From an endosymbiont of Galathealinum brachiosum (GTDB taxonomy: Bacteria > Pseudomonadota > Gammaproteobacteria > SZUA-229), in assembly GCA_003349885.1 (NCBI GenBank), contig QFXC01000014.1, positions 124,001-188,000 on the forward strand: a stretch of 64,000 bases of DNA, in the 5' to 3' direction. Made by a program: the position numbers and the translations under genes. The notes under the pieces were generated by a model. It saw only the letters and a program-made list of their open reading frames with translations. It was not told the origin of the DNA and did no database searches. The first letter of the stretch is position 1. Each line of letters opens with the position of its first letter. Below, piece after piece: positions 26,001-34,375 of this stretch.

Positions 26001-28130
26001 GGTGATGGTTTTGATGATGGAACGTTAAATACCCCTCTCCCACTTACCGATACTGATGGAGATGGAACCCCGGACTATCAGGACAATGATGACGTTGATA
26101 ACGATGGCATAACTGATAGCATTGATCTTGATGATGATAACGACGGTATTCCAGACAGCCTTGAAGGCAACGGCCTAGTTGATACAGATGGAGACGGAGT
26201 TGTTGATAGCCGTGATTTAGACAGTGATAATGATGGCTTATTTGATCTTGTTGAGTCAGGAATTACAGACCCGTCATCACTGGATAGTGATAACAATGGC
26301 CAGATCGATAGCTCAAATGATGTGGGTAGTAACGGAATTGCAGATGTAATTGAAACATCCCCGGATAGCGGAACCATTAATTACAATAACGGCTCAATCA
26401 TTGATACCGATAACGATGGTATTGAAGATTTCCGTGATCTTGATAGTGATAATGATGGTATTACAGATGTTATTGAAAGCGGTGGTAGTGATGATGACAA
26501 TGATGGAATTATTGGTACGGGAACACCAACTGTTAATAACAACGGCCTTGCGACTGGTAGTGGTTTAACTGAGAAAGATACAGATAAAGATGGCATACCT
26601 GACCAACTGGATCTGGATTCTGACGCTGATGGAAAATTTGACCTGCTTGAATCAGGTAATAATGACATCGATTCAGATGGTCTGGTAGATAACTTCACTG
26701 ACCTTGATGGAAATGGTTTCGATGACTCACTGACATTGCAGGCAACAGTTCTAACCGATACAGATAATGATGGCACGCCTGATTATCTTGATACAACAGA
26801 CGACGCGAGCGGCACAATTCGTACAGGTGTAGATGGAATTGGTCCACTTAATCCAGTATTAATTTTGTTATTAATGCCTGTCGTTTTAATCAGCCGGTAT
26901 TTTTCTAAAACTATATTATTATCGCTATTAATCACGCTACCTTTAACAGGCAATGCTGAAAGCAATAATGAAAGTGATAAAGATAAATATCAACGAGGTG
27001 TTTATATTGGCGCAGGTATTGGTCAGTCTTTAATGGCTCCAGAAACTGATGGCACTATTTACTCTATAGATGATGATGAAGATTTTTCATATAAAATTTA
27101 TGCCGGTATGGATCTGACAGAACACTTTAGTGCCGAGATTAGTTTTGCCGATTTAGGCACAACCACCCTTCAACCAACGGGTGAGATTGATTATGAAACC
27201 ATCTCATTCAGTGCTCTATATTATTTTTATGATCAGGATGAAAATGATCATCTAGGCTGGGCCGGTTACATTAAAGCAGGTCTGGGTACAATTAATAACA
27301 GTGCCAACGTACCCTATGATAAAGAAAATTCCGTACAGATATCAATGGGTGCCGGTATAGAATACGGTTGGGATAATGGTCTGGCTGCTCGTCTTGATCT
27401 TGAAAGCTTTGATGATGACGCATCCTTATTAACTGTAGGTCTGCTATATCGTTTTGGTAAGAAACAGAAGAAGCCACAACCAGAACCCAAACCCGAACAA
27501 ATCAAAGAACCAGTGGACACAGACAAAGACGGCATCATTGATGAGCAGGACGAATGCCCGAACACAATTGCCGATAGAAAGGTAGATTCTAAAGGCTGCG
27601 AACTTGATACAGATAAAGATGGCGTATTAGACAGTCAGGATCAATGCCCGGAATCACCAGAAGGCGTGAAGATCGATGAAAAAGGCTGCAATAATGACAA
27701 AGATAATGACGGTGTACTAAATGAAACAGATGCCTGCCCTGACACTGTAAAAGACGCTTCTGTTAATACACAGGGTTGCGCTATTTTTGAGACAAAAATA
27801 GATGGCATCAATTTCAAAGTACGCTCTTCCGACTTAACTGATGACTCTAAATCAATATTAGATGTTGCCGCTGAAGCTTTACTAAAAGCAGCCAGTGTTC
27901 GCATAGAAATTCAGGCGCATACGGATAGCCGTGGTAAAGAATCTGCTAACCAGAAACTGTCGGATGCACGGGCAAAAAGTGTAGCTGATTATTTAGAATC
28001 AAAAGGTATTAATAGCGAACGAATGGAGTCGAAAGGTTATGGTGAAACACAACCTACAGCAAGCAATGACACTGAAGAAGGTCGCGCCGAAAACAGAAGA
28101 GTTGAATTTCGTGTACTGGATAGCGAATAA
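23031..28130 (+). CDS. Giant surface protein: Ig-like repeats, calcium-binding TSP3 repeats, OmpA barrel and OmpA peptidoglycan domain
   Basis: 1699 residues. Signal peptide 1-26 (ending HAV). Residues 27-285 form a globular N-terminal domain. Five Ig-like (invasin BIG1-type) domains run from 290 to ~785, each exactly 100 residues. Then two ~236-residue copies of Asp-rich, DxDxDG-type thrombospondin-3/calcium repeats (~785-1260). A hydrophobic segment GPLNPVLILLLMPVVLISR (~1270-1288) and a second signal-peptide-like segment ending GNA-ES (~1291-1308) follow. Residues ~1315-1480 form an OmpA-like beta-barrel, then more TSP3 repeats, and a C-terminal OmpA domain (~1590-1699). It looks like an adhesin fused in frame to an OmpA porin. 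Confidence 0.85.
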   Translation: MHYFFNLNKYITLFILSILFTSPAHAVIDLQSSSDTWAEVLVGNNFDPGQDTQAVAAVDLTGFGTTPLFYMKYDDSGTPADTSDDEVAFRFRADHAVDNKGEFDGYIWIGLDVDSDNDIDAFMMLVGKSGVYNVDVYDAGNGTNTSPSTTDINSASITPVTAGFTFDHNLITTIDATGTADLDGDTELDYLISYKVNFDALATALNALTLTGSNPSATISTLNSNAGMTVDTAFQLVVASAQNANTLNGDIGGYDDKADDLTVSFASKGAFSSGLSFSNPEPAIADLTTSLITASILSIEANGSSTSTITVQLKDENGINLTLGGDTVTLSTTLGSLDTVSDNNNGTYSAILTSSTTSGLATITGTINTNNLTDTASVTYTPGAATTTTSTVSASSASITADGTSTSTITVQLIDTNGNNLNNGGDAVTLSTTLGSLGLVTDLNNGTYRAVLTSGTTTGTAIITGTLNTQDIDDNASVIFNADIVSQNTSIISVSNNTIAANGISTSIVTVQLKDSNGNNLSTGGDTVELNTTLGTLSSVTDELDGSYTATLTSSIIAGTATITGLVNSNSITDNATVSFFVSAASATTSLITASILSINADGTSTSLITVQLKDINGNNLSSGGDTVVLDTTLGNLSAVTDKLNGTYEVTLTSATTVGTATITGTLNGASITDDATVAFTVGSAVITTSVISASINSISADGTSTSIITVQLKDANGNVLSSGGDSVLLNTTLGSLGLVTDQLDGTYRATLTSGTTAGSATITGTLNGNAISNNASVVFISILDTDGDGIIDDIDIDDDNDGIPDSLEGDGITDSDGDGIVDSLDLDSDNDGITDLMESGITNPESLDTDNNGQIDTDNPVGTNGLADIIETTIDSGIVNYNNGNTIDTDGDGVEDFRDLDSDNDGIPDVTEAGGNDSDNNGIIGTGTPVVDSNGLPSALITSPTDTDGDGIPDHLQLDSDGDGISDLIEGGGTDSNDDGKVDGFTDNNGDGFDDGTLNTPLPLTDTDGDGTPDYQDNDDVDNDGITDSIDLDDDNDGIPDSLEGNGLVDTDGDGVVDSRDLDSDNDGLFDLVESGITDPSSLDSDNNGQIDSSNDVGSNGIADVIETSPDSGTINYNNGSIIDTDNDGIEDFRDLDSDNDGITDVIESGGSDDDNDGIIGTGTPTVNNNGLATGSGLTEKDTDKDGIPDQLDLDSDADGKFDLLESGNNDIDSDGLVDNFTDLDGNGFDDSLTLQATVLTDTDNDGTPDYLDTTDDASGTIRTGVDGIGPLNPVLILLLMPVVLISRYFSKTILLSLLITLPLTGNAESNNESDKDKYQRGVYIGAGIGQSLMAPETDGTIYSIDDDEDFSYKIYAGMDLTEHFSAEISFADLGTTTLQPTGEIDYETISFSALYYFYDQDENDHLGWAGYIKAGLGTINNSANVPYDKENSVQISMGAGIEYGWDNGLAARLDLESFDDDASLLTVGLLYRFGKKQKKPQPEPKPEQIKEPVDTDKDGIIDEQDECPNTIADRKVDSKGCELDTDKDGVLDSQDQCPESPEGVKIDEKGCNNDKDNDGVLNETDACPDTVKDASVNTQGCAIFETKIDGINFKVRSSDLTDDSKSILDVAAEALLKAASVRIEIQAHTDSRGKESANQKLSDARAKSVADYLESKGINSERMESKGYGETQPTASNDTEEGRAENRRVEFRVLDSE
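23898..25397 (+). repeat. Five Ig-domain coding repeats with an exact 300-nt period
   Basis: The equivalent Ser codon of each unit falls at 23898, 24198, 24498, 24798 and 25098. Units share TxTxxLGxL, SxxSxxADGTSTSxITVQLKD and TSTTxGTATITGT-like blocks. They differ at many synonymous and replacement sites but not in length. Confidence 0.85.
25381..26810 (+). repeat. Two tandem copies of a ~708-nt calcium-repeat block
   Basis: The codons for DDDNDGIPDSLEG recur at 25422 and 26130, a 708-nt (236-codon) offset, and ESG, NYNNG and EDFRDLDSDNDGI blocks follow the same spacing. They code for Asp-rich thrombospondin type 3 repeats. Confidence 0.75.
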
Positions 28131-28151
28131 CGAACTGCGTTAGATATAATC

Positions 28152-28177
28152 TGTTCTCACACATCTGTGTGGGAACA
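28152..28177. terminator. Hairpin after the giant surface protein gene
   Basis: GTTCTCACACA and TGTGTGGGAAC pair with one mismatch around a short loop. The following sequence is A/T-rich, but A-rich rather than T-rich on the plus strand. It lies between the convergent surface-protein and relA genes and may serve either. Confidence 0.35.
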
Positions 28178-28248
28178 AATCTAAAATAAAATATTTTATT
28201 AAAACTATCAGATAAAACTTAAGTAAATATACCTTTAATTACACCTAC

Positions 28249-30414
28249 TTAACTATGCTCCCGACTGACATTAATAACATTCTGTAACTGATTAATTTTA
28301 TCCATTACCCTTCCCAGTTGGTCTAAGTCACAAATCTCAGCAGTAATTGTCATATCAGCCGTTTGCTCATCTTTATTCGAGAACGTATTAACACCGACAA
28401 CATCTACTTTTTCATCTGTTAATACCTTGCTTACATCACTTAACAAACCCTGGCGATCAAACGCTTCGACATGTATGGAAACGGTATAGGTTTTATTTAT
28501 ATCATCCCCCCAGTCGGCCTCAATCAGGCGATCACGTTTATCATTTTCCAGATTAATAATATTAACGCAATCTTTTCTATGAACAGCGACTCCTTTGCCA
28601 CGGGTAATAAAACCAATTATCTGATCACCCGGCACAGGTTTACAACAATTTGATATTGTTGTTAATAGATTATCCACTCCACGAATACGAACTTCATCAC
28701 TATTTAATGGTTTTTTCGATGTTTTCGTTTGTTTGGCTAATAACGGTATACTCTTTTCTTTATCAGAAAATACATCATGCAAAGCATTAGCTAATTGCCC
28801 GGGAGTGATATCTCCTCGACCAATCGCAGCATAAAAATCTTCTGCAGAATCCTGTTTGTAATGGTCTAGTATTTTTTGCAATGATGATTTAACTAAACCC
28901 AGACGATTTAATTCACGTTCATAACAGACTTTTCCGTCAATTATATTGAGTTCATAATCCTGATGTTTAAACCAGCTTTTAACTTTTGCACGGGCACGTT
29001 TAGTTTTTAAATACCCCAGAGTCGGATTCATCCAGTCACGACTTGGAGCGGCTTTATTACTGGTTAATACTTCTACCTGCTCACCATTCTTTAATTCATA
29101 AGTTAACTGAACAATACGCCCGTTGACTTTCGCCCCACGACAACGGTGACCAATTTCTGTATGAACTATATAGGCAAAATCTAAAGGCGTTGCACCATGT
29201 GGCAAATCCAGAACTTTTCCTCTGGGGGTTAAAATAAAAACACGATCAGGAAATAATTCCGTATGAAAACTATCAATTAATTCTTCATCTTTTGTTTCGT
29301 TCGGGTCGAGTAATTTCCTTAATGATGCTATGCCTTTTTCAAGACTATCATCACTCTCACTTCCTTCCTTATACCGCCAGTGCGCAGCAACACCGAACTC
29401 TGCAAATTCGTGCATTTCACGTGTACGAATCTGTATTTCTAACGGTTTACCATCAGGACCAAAAACGGCAGTATGAAGCGAGCGGTAACCATTTTCTTTT
29501 GGGTTAGCAATATAATCATCGAACTCCTGAGCTATATGGTGCCAGCGCCCATGAACTAGACCAAGTACCGCATAACAATCTGCAACCGCCTCTACAGTAA
29601 TTCTTACCGCTCGAACATCAAATAGTTCTGTAAACTCTTTCTGTTTGGCGGTCATTTTTTTCCAGATACTATAAATGTGTTTGGGGCGACCGTAAATTTC
29701 AGCCTTAACATCATTCGCATCCAGCATACTGGTTATATCGTTTACAGCATCCTTAATATAATTTTCACGCTCATCTCTACGATCTTCTAGCAATCTTGCA
29801 ATACGTTTATATGTGAACGGCTCAAGAAAGCGAAACGAAAGATCTTCCATTTCCCATTTAAGCTGCCCCAGCCCAAGACGATTTGCAAGTGGCGTAAAAA
29901 TATCCAGTGTTTCTCTGGCAATTACCTGACGTTGAGCTGTGTCCTGACCTGCCAACATTCTTAACCGTTGAACACGATAAGCGATTTTTATTAACATAAC
30001 CCGAACATCATCAACCATCGATAATAACATTCGCCTTAAACGCTCTATCTGTTCAGGTGAATTATCACCCATGTTTTCTATATGAAACTCATGCAACCAA
30101 CGAACTTTTTTTACCAGATGATAAATCTCTTCACCATACTCTTTAATTACACTCTCAATAAATTCGTCCTGATTTAAACGGAAATCACCCAGCAGAGTAA
30201 CGAGTAAAGTCGTACTATCGACACTTAAATCAGCCAGAATTAAAGCAACTTCAAGACCATTGGGCAGTATTTGTTCAGAGGGCGGCAGGTTCCAGACAAG
30301 TTTACAGGCACGAGTCAGTTTCTGATCACTGCCACAGTGGGCAGTTAATTTATGAAGATACTCATCAAATGTATACTGACGAGTAATATCCTGTCTTGAA
30401 TGGGTAGTTTGCAT
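28249..30414 (-). CDS. relA: (p)ppGpp synthetase RelA
   Basis: 721 residues (E. coli RelA 744). The N-terminal pseudo-hydrolase domain lacks the HDxxED motif (the equivalent position reads LVTLLGDFRLN), which separates RelA from SpoT. The synthetase domain has IYGRPKHIYSIWKKM, FDDYIANPKENGYRSLHTAVFG and EFGVAAHWRYKEG. A TGS domain (TPRGKVLDLPHGATPLDFAY), a helical/CC region and a C-terminal ACT domain (SIHVEAFDRQGLLSDVS) follow. It makes ppGpp on ribosomes carrying uncharged tRNA. It lies 72 nt after the fur reading frame on the same strand. Confidence 0.93.
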   Translation of the reverse strand: MQTTHSRQDITRQYTFDEYLHKLTAHCGSDQKLTRACKLVWNLPPSEQILPNGLEVALILADLSVDSTTLLVTLLGDFRLNQDEFIESVIKEYGEEIYHLVKKVRWLHEFHIENMGDNSPEQIERLRRMLLSMVDDVRVMLIKIAYRVQRLRMLAGQDTAQRQVIARETLDIFTPLANRLGLGQLKWEMEDLSFRFLEPFTYKRIARLLEDRRDERENYIKDAVNDITSMLDANDVKAEIYGRPKHIYSIWKKMTAKQKEFTELFDVRAVRITVEAVADCYAVLGLVHGRWHHIAQEFDDYIANPKENGYRSLHTAVFGPDGKPLEIQIRTREMHEFAEFGVAAHWRYKEGSESDDSLEKGIASLRKLLDPNETKDEELIDSFHTELFPDRVFILTPRGKVLDLPHGATPLDFAYIVHTEIGHRCRGAKVNGRIVQLTYELKNGEQVEVLTSNKAAPSRDWMNPTLGYLKTKRARAKVKSWFKHQDYELNIIDGKVCYERELNRLGLVKSSLQKILDHYKQDSAEDFYAAIGRGDITPGQLANALHDVFSDKEKSIPLLAKQTKTSKKPLNSDEVRIRGVDNLLTTISNCCKPVPGDQIIGFITRGKGVAVHRKDCVNIINLENDKRDRLIEADWGDDINKTYTVSIHVEAFDRQGLLSDVSKVLTDEKVDVVGVNTFSNKDEQTADMTITAEICDLDQLGRVMDKINQLQNVINVSREHS

Positions 30415-30486
30415 AGACTATTTATATGAAATACTTTCATCCATGAAAAGAGATTTAATCCTTTGTAAGATTAATGTGACGTAAAA

Positions 30487-30894
30487 TTACTGACAGTTCT
30501 CACAGTATCCATAAATAATTAAGCTGTGTTCTGATATTTGAAAATTATTATCTTTGGCTATCTGGTTCTGATGCTGTTCAATTACATCATCCATAAACTC
30601 AACAACTTTACCGCAACTGGTACAAACCAGATGGTCATGATGCTCACCATGATTTAACTCAAATACCGCTTGACCACCCTCAAAGTGATGACGCGTAACA
30701 AGACCTGCACCTTCAAATTGAGTTAAAACACGATAGACCGTTGCCAGCCCAATTTCTTCATCCTGCTTGAGTAATGATTTGTAAATATCTTCAGCACTTT
30801 GGTGACGCAGATTTCCCGACTCCAGCAATTCAAGTATTTTCATTCGTGGCAGGGTAATTTTAAGCCCTGCTTTTTTTAAATCAGCTGTTTCCAA
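30487..30894 (-). CDS. fur: Ferric uptake regulator Fur
   Basis: 135 residues from a TTG at 30894. The longer frame to the ATG at 30948 is unlikely, because that ATG overlaps a TATAAT box (revcomp of 30947-30952), while AGGAG (revcomp of 30901-30905) sits exactly 6 nt before the TTG. From the TTG the product reads LETADLKKAGLKITLPRMKIL, aligning with Fur N-termini. DNA-binding winged helix 1-85; HHDHLVCTSCG gives the structural/regulatory metal ligands and the first CxxC, and YCENC the second. It represses iron-uptake genes with Fe2+. Divergent from bamE, the classical arrangement. Confidence 0.93.
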   Translation of the reverse strand: METADLKKAGLKITLPRMKILELLESGNLRHQSAEDIYKSLLKQDEEIGLATVYRVLTQFEGAGLVTRHHFEGGQAVFELNHGEHHDHLVCTSCGKVVEFMDDVIEQHQNQIAKDNNFQISEHSLIIYGYCENCQ

Positions 30895-30946
30895 ATCAAA
30901 CTCCTGCTGTTTTTTGAGTGGGATATAGTTTAAGATTCTACGCTTC

Positions 30947-30952
30947 ATTATA
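30947..30952 (-). promoter_or_regulatory. -10 box of the fur promoter
   Basis: TATAAT on the minus strand, 53 nt before the TTG start and within the apparent upstream ATG. The -35 region is poor. The perfect palindrome GATACGTATC (30963-30972) lies just upstream and could bind a regulator. Confidence 0.45.
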
Positions 30953-30980
30953 CGCGAATCTAGATACGTATCATTAATAT

Positions 30981-31367
30981 ATGCAAAAGAAACTCATTAT
31001 TATTAGCATTATAAGTGCCGCTCTGTTTTTTACATCGGCTTGCGACCCCCACCGAATAGACATACAACAGGGAAATAAGGTCACGCCTGAGAACTTTGCC
31101 AAACTGAAAAATGGTATGAGTCGGAACCAGGTTGTCTTTGTACTAGGTTCCCCACTACTAAAAGACCCGTTCCATCAGGATCGCTGGGATTACATCTTTT
31201 ATCTCAAACCAGGGAATAAAGACGTAAAACAATCACGTTTAACCTTACATTTTGATGGTGATACGTTGATTCGAATTGACGATAGTGCGTATACACCGGG
31301 AGTTCATGGAGATAAGGTAAAAGTAGAATCCCTGAATCCAGATGATTTACCACCCGAAGTAAATTAA
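30981..31367 (+). CDS. bamE: Outer membrane assembly lipoprotein BamE
   Basis: 128 residues. A lipoprotein signal ends with FTSAC, the Cys at about residue 21 being lipidated. The SmpA/OmlA domain follows: KLKNGMSRNQVVFVLGSPLLKDPFHQDRWDYIFYL, with the conserved GMSxxQVxxxLGxP and RWDYxF segments. It is a periplasm-facing subunit of the BAM complex that folds outer-membrane proteins such as the OmpA-like protein encoded nearby. Divergent from fur and convergent with rnfH-ratA, the usual gammaproteobacterial order. Confidence 0.93.
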   Translation: MQKKLIIISIISAALFFTSACDPHRIDIQQGNKVTPENFAKLKNGMSRNQVVFVLGSPLLKDPFHQDRWDYIFYLKPGNKDVKQSRLTLHFDGDTLIRIDDSAYTPGVHGDKVKVESLNPDDLPPEVN

Positions 31368-31441
31368 GCCTGCTAAATAAGTTCGATGAGATTTACTGGC
31401 GATAGTGACTGATTGCTCTTTGCCACTATAAATGAAAGGGT

Positions 31442-31777
31442 TTATTTATCACCACCGCCTTTCTTCATTTTCTTTCCATCTGCTTCTCGTTTACGCCGAA
31501 CCTCTTTAGGGTCAGCAATTAACGGACGATATATTTCAACTCGGTCACCGGCTCTCAATGCTGCAGTTTTCTTACCCAGCTTGCCAAAAACACCTATTTT
31601 ATTAACTTTAAGATCAATCTCGGGATATATCATTAGAATTCCGGACTGATCAACTGCCTGTTCCAGTGTCGTACCCTCATCAACCATCAATTCTAAAATT
31701 TGTTGATTGTTTTCCAGAGCATAAGCAACTTCTACTTTAATTTGAGTTATCTGGTTAATTGTTTCAGATTCGCTCAC
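31442..31777 (-). CDS. rnfH: RnfH-family ubiquitin-like protein
   Basis: 111 residues. IKVEVAYALENNQQILELMVDEGTT and VGVFGKLGKK-like (KIGVFGKLGKKTAALRAGDRVEIYRPL) segments are diagnostic of the RnfH/UPF0125 beta-grasp family. The C-terminal tail is very basic, including KKMKKGGGDK. The start overlaps the ratA 3' end by 14 nt, so the two are co-translated. The biochemical role is not settled; the name comes from association with Rnf genes elsewhere. Confidence 0.88.
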   Translation of the reverse strand: MSESETINQITQIKVEVAYALENNQQILELMVDEGTTLEQAVDQSGILMIYPEIDLKVNKIGVFGKLGKKTAALRAGDRVEIYRPLIADPKEVRRKREADGKKMKKGGGDK

Positions 31778-32207
31778 CGTACACCTCTACTGCTCGTTTA
31801 CAAAAAGCATCAACCATTGAATTACCTATCTGATTAAACACCGGGCCTACCGCAAACGCGATAAGTTTGCTCTCAAATTCAAATTCCAGGTCCAAAGAAA
31901 TTTTACTAGCACTTTTATCCTTAAGTGCATCAAATCGCCAGTATCCCTGCAAGTGCTTGAATGGACCTTTTAAAAGTCGCATTTCAATTATCTTGTCTTT
32001 TTGCAGGCGATTTAATGTAGTAAATGATTTATTAAGTGCACCACGGGCAATTTCTATACTCGCCTGAACTTCATTATCATCTCTGGATAAAACATCTGTT
32101 GAACGACACCAGGGCAAAAACTCTGCATAAGATTCAATGTCATCAACCAGTGCAAACATTTCTTCTACAGAATACGGAACTAGCGCATTACGGGATATTA
32201 ACGTCAC
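31764..32207 (-). CDS. ratA: RatA/COQ10-type START-domain protein
   Basis: 147 residues of a polyketide cyclase/START fold: LVPYSVEEMFALVDDIESYAEFLPWC at the start and a long C-terminal amphipathic helix (MVDAFCKRAVEVYGE). Homologues bind ubiquinone (COQ10) and have been reported as a ribosome-association inhibitor in E. coli; which applies here cannot be seen. It shares a reading unit with rnfH. The usual neighbour smpB is about 1.7 kb away, separated by a Na+ symporter gene. Confidence 0.9.
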   Translation of the reverse strand: MTLISRNALVPYSVEEMFALVDDIESYAEFLPWCRSTDVLSRDDNEVQASIEIARGALNKSFTTLNRLQKDKIIEMRLLKGPFKHLQGYWRFDALKDKSASKISLDLEFEFESKLIAFAVGPVFNQIGNSMVDAFCKRAVEVYGERI

Positions 32208-32219
32208 TCTTAAACCTGT

Positions 32220-33614
32220 TTATTTAATCACACCGACTACATTTAAAAACACAACCATAACCGCTATGGGTGCTACAACCCGAACCAGGTTAATCCAGAC
32301 AGTATAACCTTTTTCCGTTGTATTTAACTCTTTCTTACTAGACTGAGGTTTCATTAACCAGCCAGCAAATATTGCGATAAATAGCCCTCCGACAGGCAGC
32401 ATAATATTTGCAGTCAGGCCATCGAGCGTATCGAAGAAGGTTTTATTTTCAAATAAGGTTTCCCCAAATACAACCAGAGACCAGGTTTTATCCGCCCACA
32501 GGTTAAAGGATAATAAACTACCAATACCTGTAAACCAGACGGCCAGGCCACACCAGACAGAGGCAGAAACCCGTGTCATACCTCTATTTTCAACCAGCCA
32601 TGCAACCGCTGGCTCTATCAGAGAAATAGAAGAACTCCAGGCAGCAAAAACCAGTAAAACAAAGAATAATGTACCAATTAAAACCCCTGCCTCCATCTGA
32701 CCAAAAGCAATAGGCAGGGTCTGAAAAATCAAACCGGGACCAGCACCTGGCTCAAGATTATTAGCAAACACTATCGGAAATATAATCATGCCAGCAACCA
32801 GGGCAACTGCTGTATCTGCAACGGCTATCATGAAGGTAGCTTTAGCTATCGACGTCTCTTTAGGCAGATATGACCCATAAACCATGATCGCCCCCATACC
32901 AAGACTCAGGGTAAAAAAAGCATGCCCCATCGCAACAAGTACAGAGCCAGGGGTAAGTTTGCTAAAATCAGGAGAGAACATAAATTCCAGCCCCTGCGAA
33001 AAATAACCCGTAGACATGGAATAGAATAAAAGAATAATCAACAGTACAAACAGGGCTGGCATTAAATAAGTAACCGCTTTCTCAATACCGTGCTTAACAC
33101 CTCTTGAGACGATGACCATAGTAGCGACCATAAATATGGTATGCCATGCCAATAGACTTTCAGGATTAGATACTAAATTTGTAAAGATACTGCTAACACC
33201 ATCGGCAGTTGCACCTGAAAACAATCCTGAAGCAGTACGAAAAACATAAGACAAAGCCCAGCCTGCAATTACACTGTAATAAGACAGAATTAGAAAACCT
33301 GCAACAACACCAAGCCAGCCTAGCAAGGCCCAGGATGCAGGGCGCCCCTCTTCCGCTGCCAGAGCAGCCATGGTATTTACAGGGCTTTGACGACCTCGTC
33401 GACCCAACATAACCTCGGCCATCATAATAGGAATACCGATAGCAGCTATACAGATGAGATAGACCAGAACAAAAGCACCACCACCATTTTCACCGGTAAT
33501 ATATGGGAATTTCCAGATATTACCTAAACCTACTGCAGAGCCGGTGGCTGCAAGAATAAATGCGGTTCGACTTGACCACTGACCATGAATTGAGGTTCTG
33601 CTTTCTTCAGACAT
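32220..33614 (-). CDS. Sodium-dependent transporter, NSS/SNF family
   Basis: 464 residues with about 12 membrane helices. The N-terminus WSSRTAFILAATGSAVGLGNIWKFPYITGENGGGAF is the canonical helix-1 Na+ and substrate site of bacterial NSS proteins (LeuT, TnaT, MhsT). Helix 6 and helix 8 carry the FFTLSLGMGAI and FAAWSSSISLIEP sodium-site motifs. It imports an amino acid or related solute with Na+; the substrate is not predictable. It is inserted between ratA and smpB, which are adjacent in many relatives, and its stop is only 12 nt before the ratA start region. Confidence 0.88.
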   Translation of the reverse strand: MSEESRTSIHGQWSSRTAFILAATGSAVGLGNIWKFPYITGENGGGAFVLVYLICIAAIGIPIMMAEVMLGRRGRQSPVNTMAALAAEEGRPASWALLGWLGVVAGFLILSYYSVIAGWALSYVFRTASGLFSGATADGVSSIFTNLVSNPESLLAWHTIFMVATMVIVSRGVKHGIEKAVTYLMPALFVLLIILLFYSMSTGYFSQGLEFMFSPDFSKLTPGSVLVAMGHAFFTLSLGMGAIMVYGSYLPKETSIAKATFMIAVADTAVALVAGMIIFPIVFANNLEPGAGPGLIFQTLPIAFGQMEAGVLIGTLFFVLLVFAAWSSSISLIEPAVAWLVENRGMTRVSASVWCGLAVWFTGIGSLLSFNLWADKTWSLVVFGETLFENKTFFDTLDGLTANIMLPVGGLFIAIFAGWLMKPQSSKKELNTTEKGYTVWINLVRVVAPIAVMVVFLNVVGVIK

Positions 33615-33877
33615 TTATTCTCCAGAAAAGAAAATACTTTAATTAAATTATATAACTTATTGTTTTATAAGGATTGTATTCTTAATGTTTCACTTTAAAC
33701 AATGATAAAACACAACTCTTTTTTTATGCATAGTGTAAACGACTATTGCCTTTCGATAAACGACTTAAGCTGACAAATCATTCTCACGAGCAATAATATT
33801 AAATTCAAAACCAGCTTCATATTTAACGTATAATCACGCATCTTTAATGGACCACAACCAGATCTGTATTTATAAGA

Positions 33878-34366
33878 ATGGCAAAGAAAAACAAAAAAAC
33901 CAAGAAAAACTCAGGCAGCAGCATTGCTTTAAATAAAAAAGCTAGACATGACTACAGCATAGAAAAAACATTTGAAGCAGGCATAGTGCTCGAGGGCTGG
34001 GAAGTAAAAAGCATACGTGATGGTCGCGTTCAAATGACAGATACCTATGTCATGGTTAAAAATAATGAGATATTCTGGTTAGGCGGCCAGATCACAGCCC
34101 TGCTCACCGCATCAACTCATATCCATCCAGAACCCACCCGCCCACGTAAGTTACTACTGCATAGACATGAGATAGACAGACTAGTAGGCGCAGTTGAGAG
34201 AAAAGGATATACCTTAGTTCCTTTAAAAATGTACTGGAGCAAAGGCCATGTAAAAATGGAAATCGGACTGGCGAAAGGAAAGCAATTACACGATAAACGA
34301 GCAGATGAAAAAGATCGCGACTGGAACAGAGATAAAGCCCGAATTCTGAAAGGCACTCATCATTAA
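33878..34366 (+). CDS. smpB: tmRNA-binding protein SmpB
   Basis: 162 residues. [40 protein letters not shown] opens the OB-fold; RPRKLLLHR and [23 protein letters not shown] follow. The basic C-terminal tail ([24 protein letters not shown]) is the part that enters the ribosomal A site. A lysine-rich N-terminal extension precedes it. It delivers tmRNA to stalled ribosomes; its RNA partner ssrA is encoded at 58476-58839 in the same window. Confidence 0.95.
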   Translation: MAKKNKKTKKNSGSSIALNKKARHDYSIEKTFEAGIVLEGWEVKSIRDGRVQMTDTYVMVKNNEIFWLGGQITALLTASTHIHPEPTRPRKLLLHRHEIDRLVGAVERKGYTLVPLKMYWSKGHVKMEIGLAKGKQLHDKRADEKDRDWNRDKARILKGTHH

Positions 34367-34375
34367 CGTGGATAA

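Noticed and set aside
23789-26776. Long minus-strand frames opposite the Ig and calcium repeats
   Set aside because: They are Ser/Val/Pro-rich shadows produced by the strongly biased Thr/Asp codons of the real gene on the plus strand.
30963-30972. GATACGTATC as a Fur box in the fur-bamE gap
   Set aside because: It is only 10 bp and does not match the GATAATGATAATCATTATC pattern; autoregulation by Fur cannot be claimed from it.
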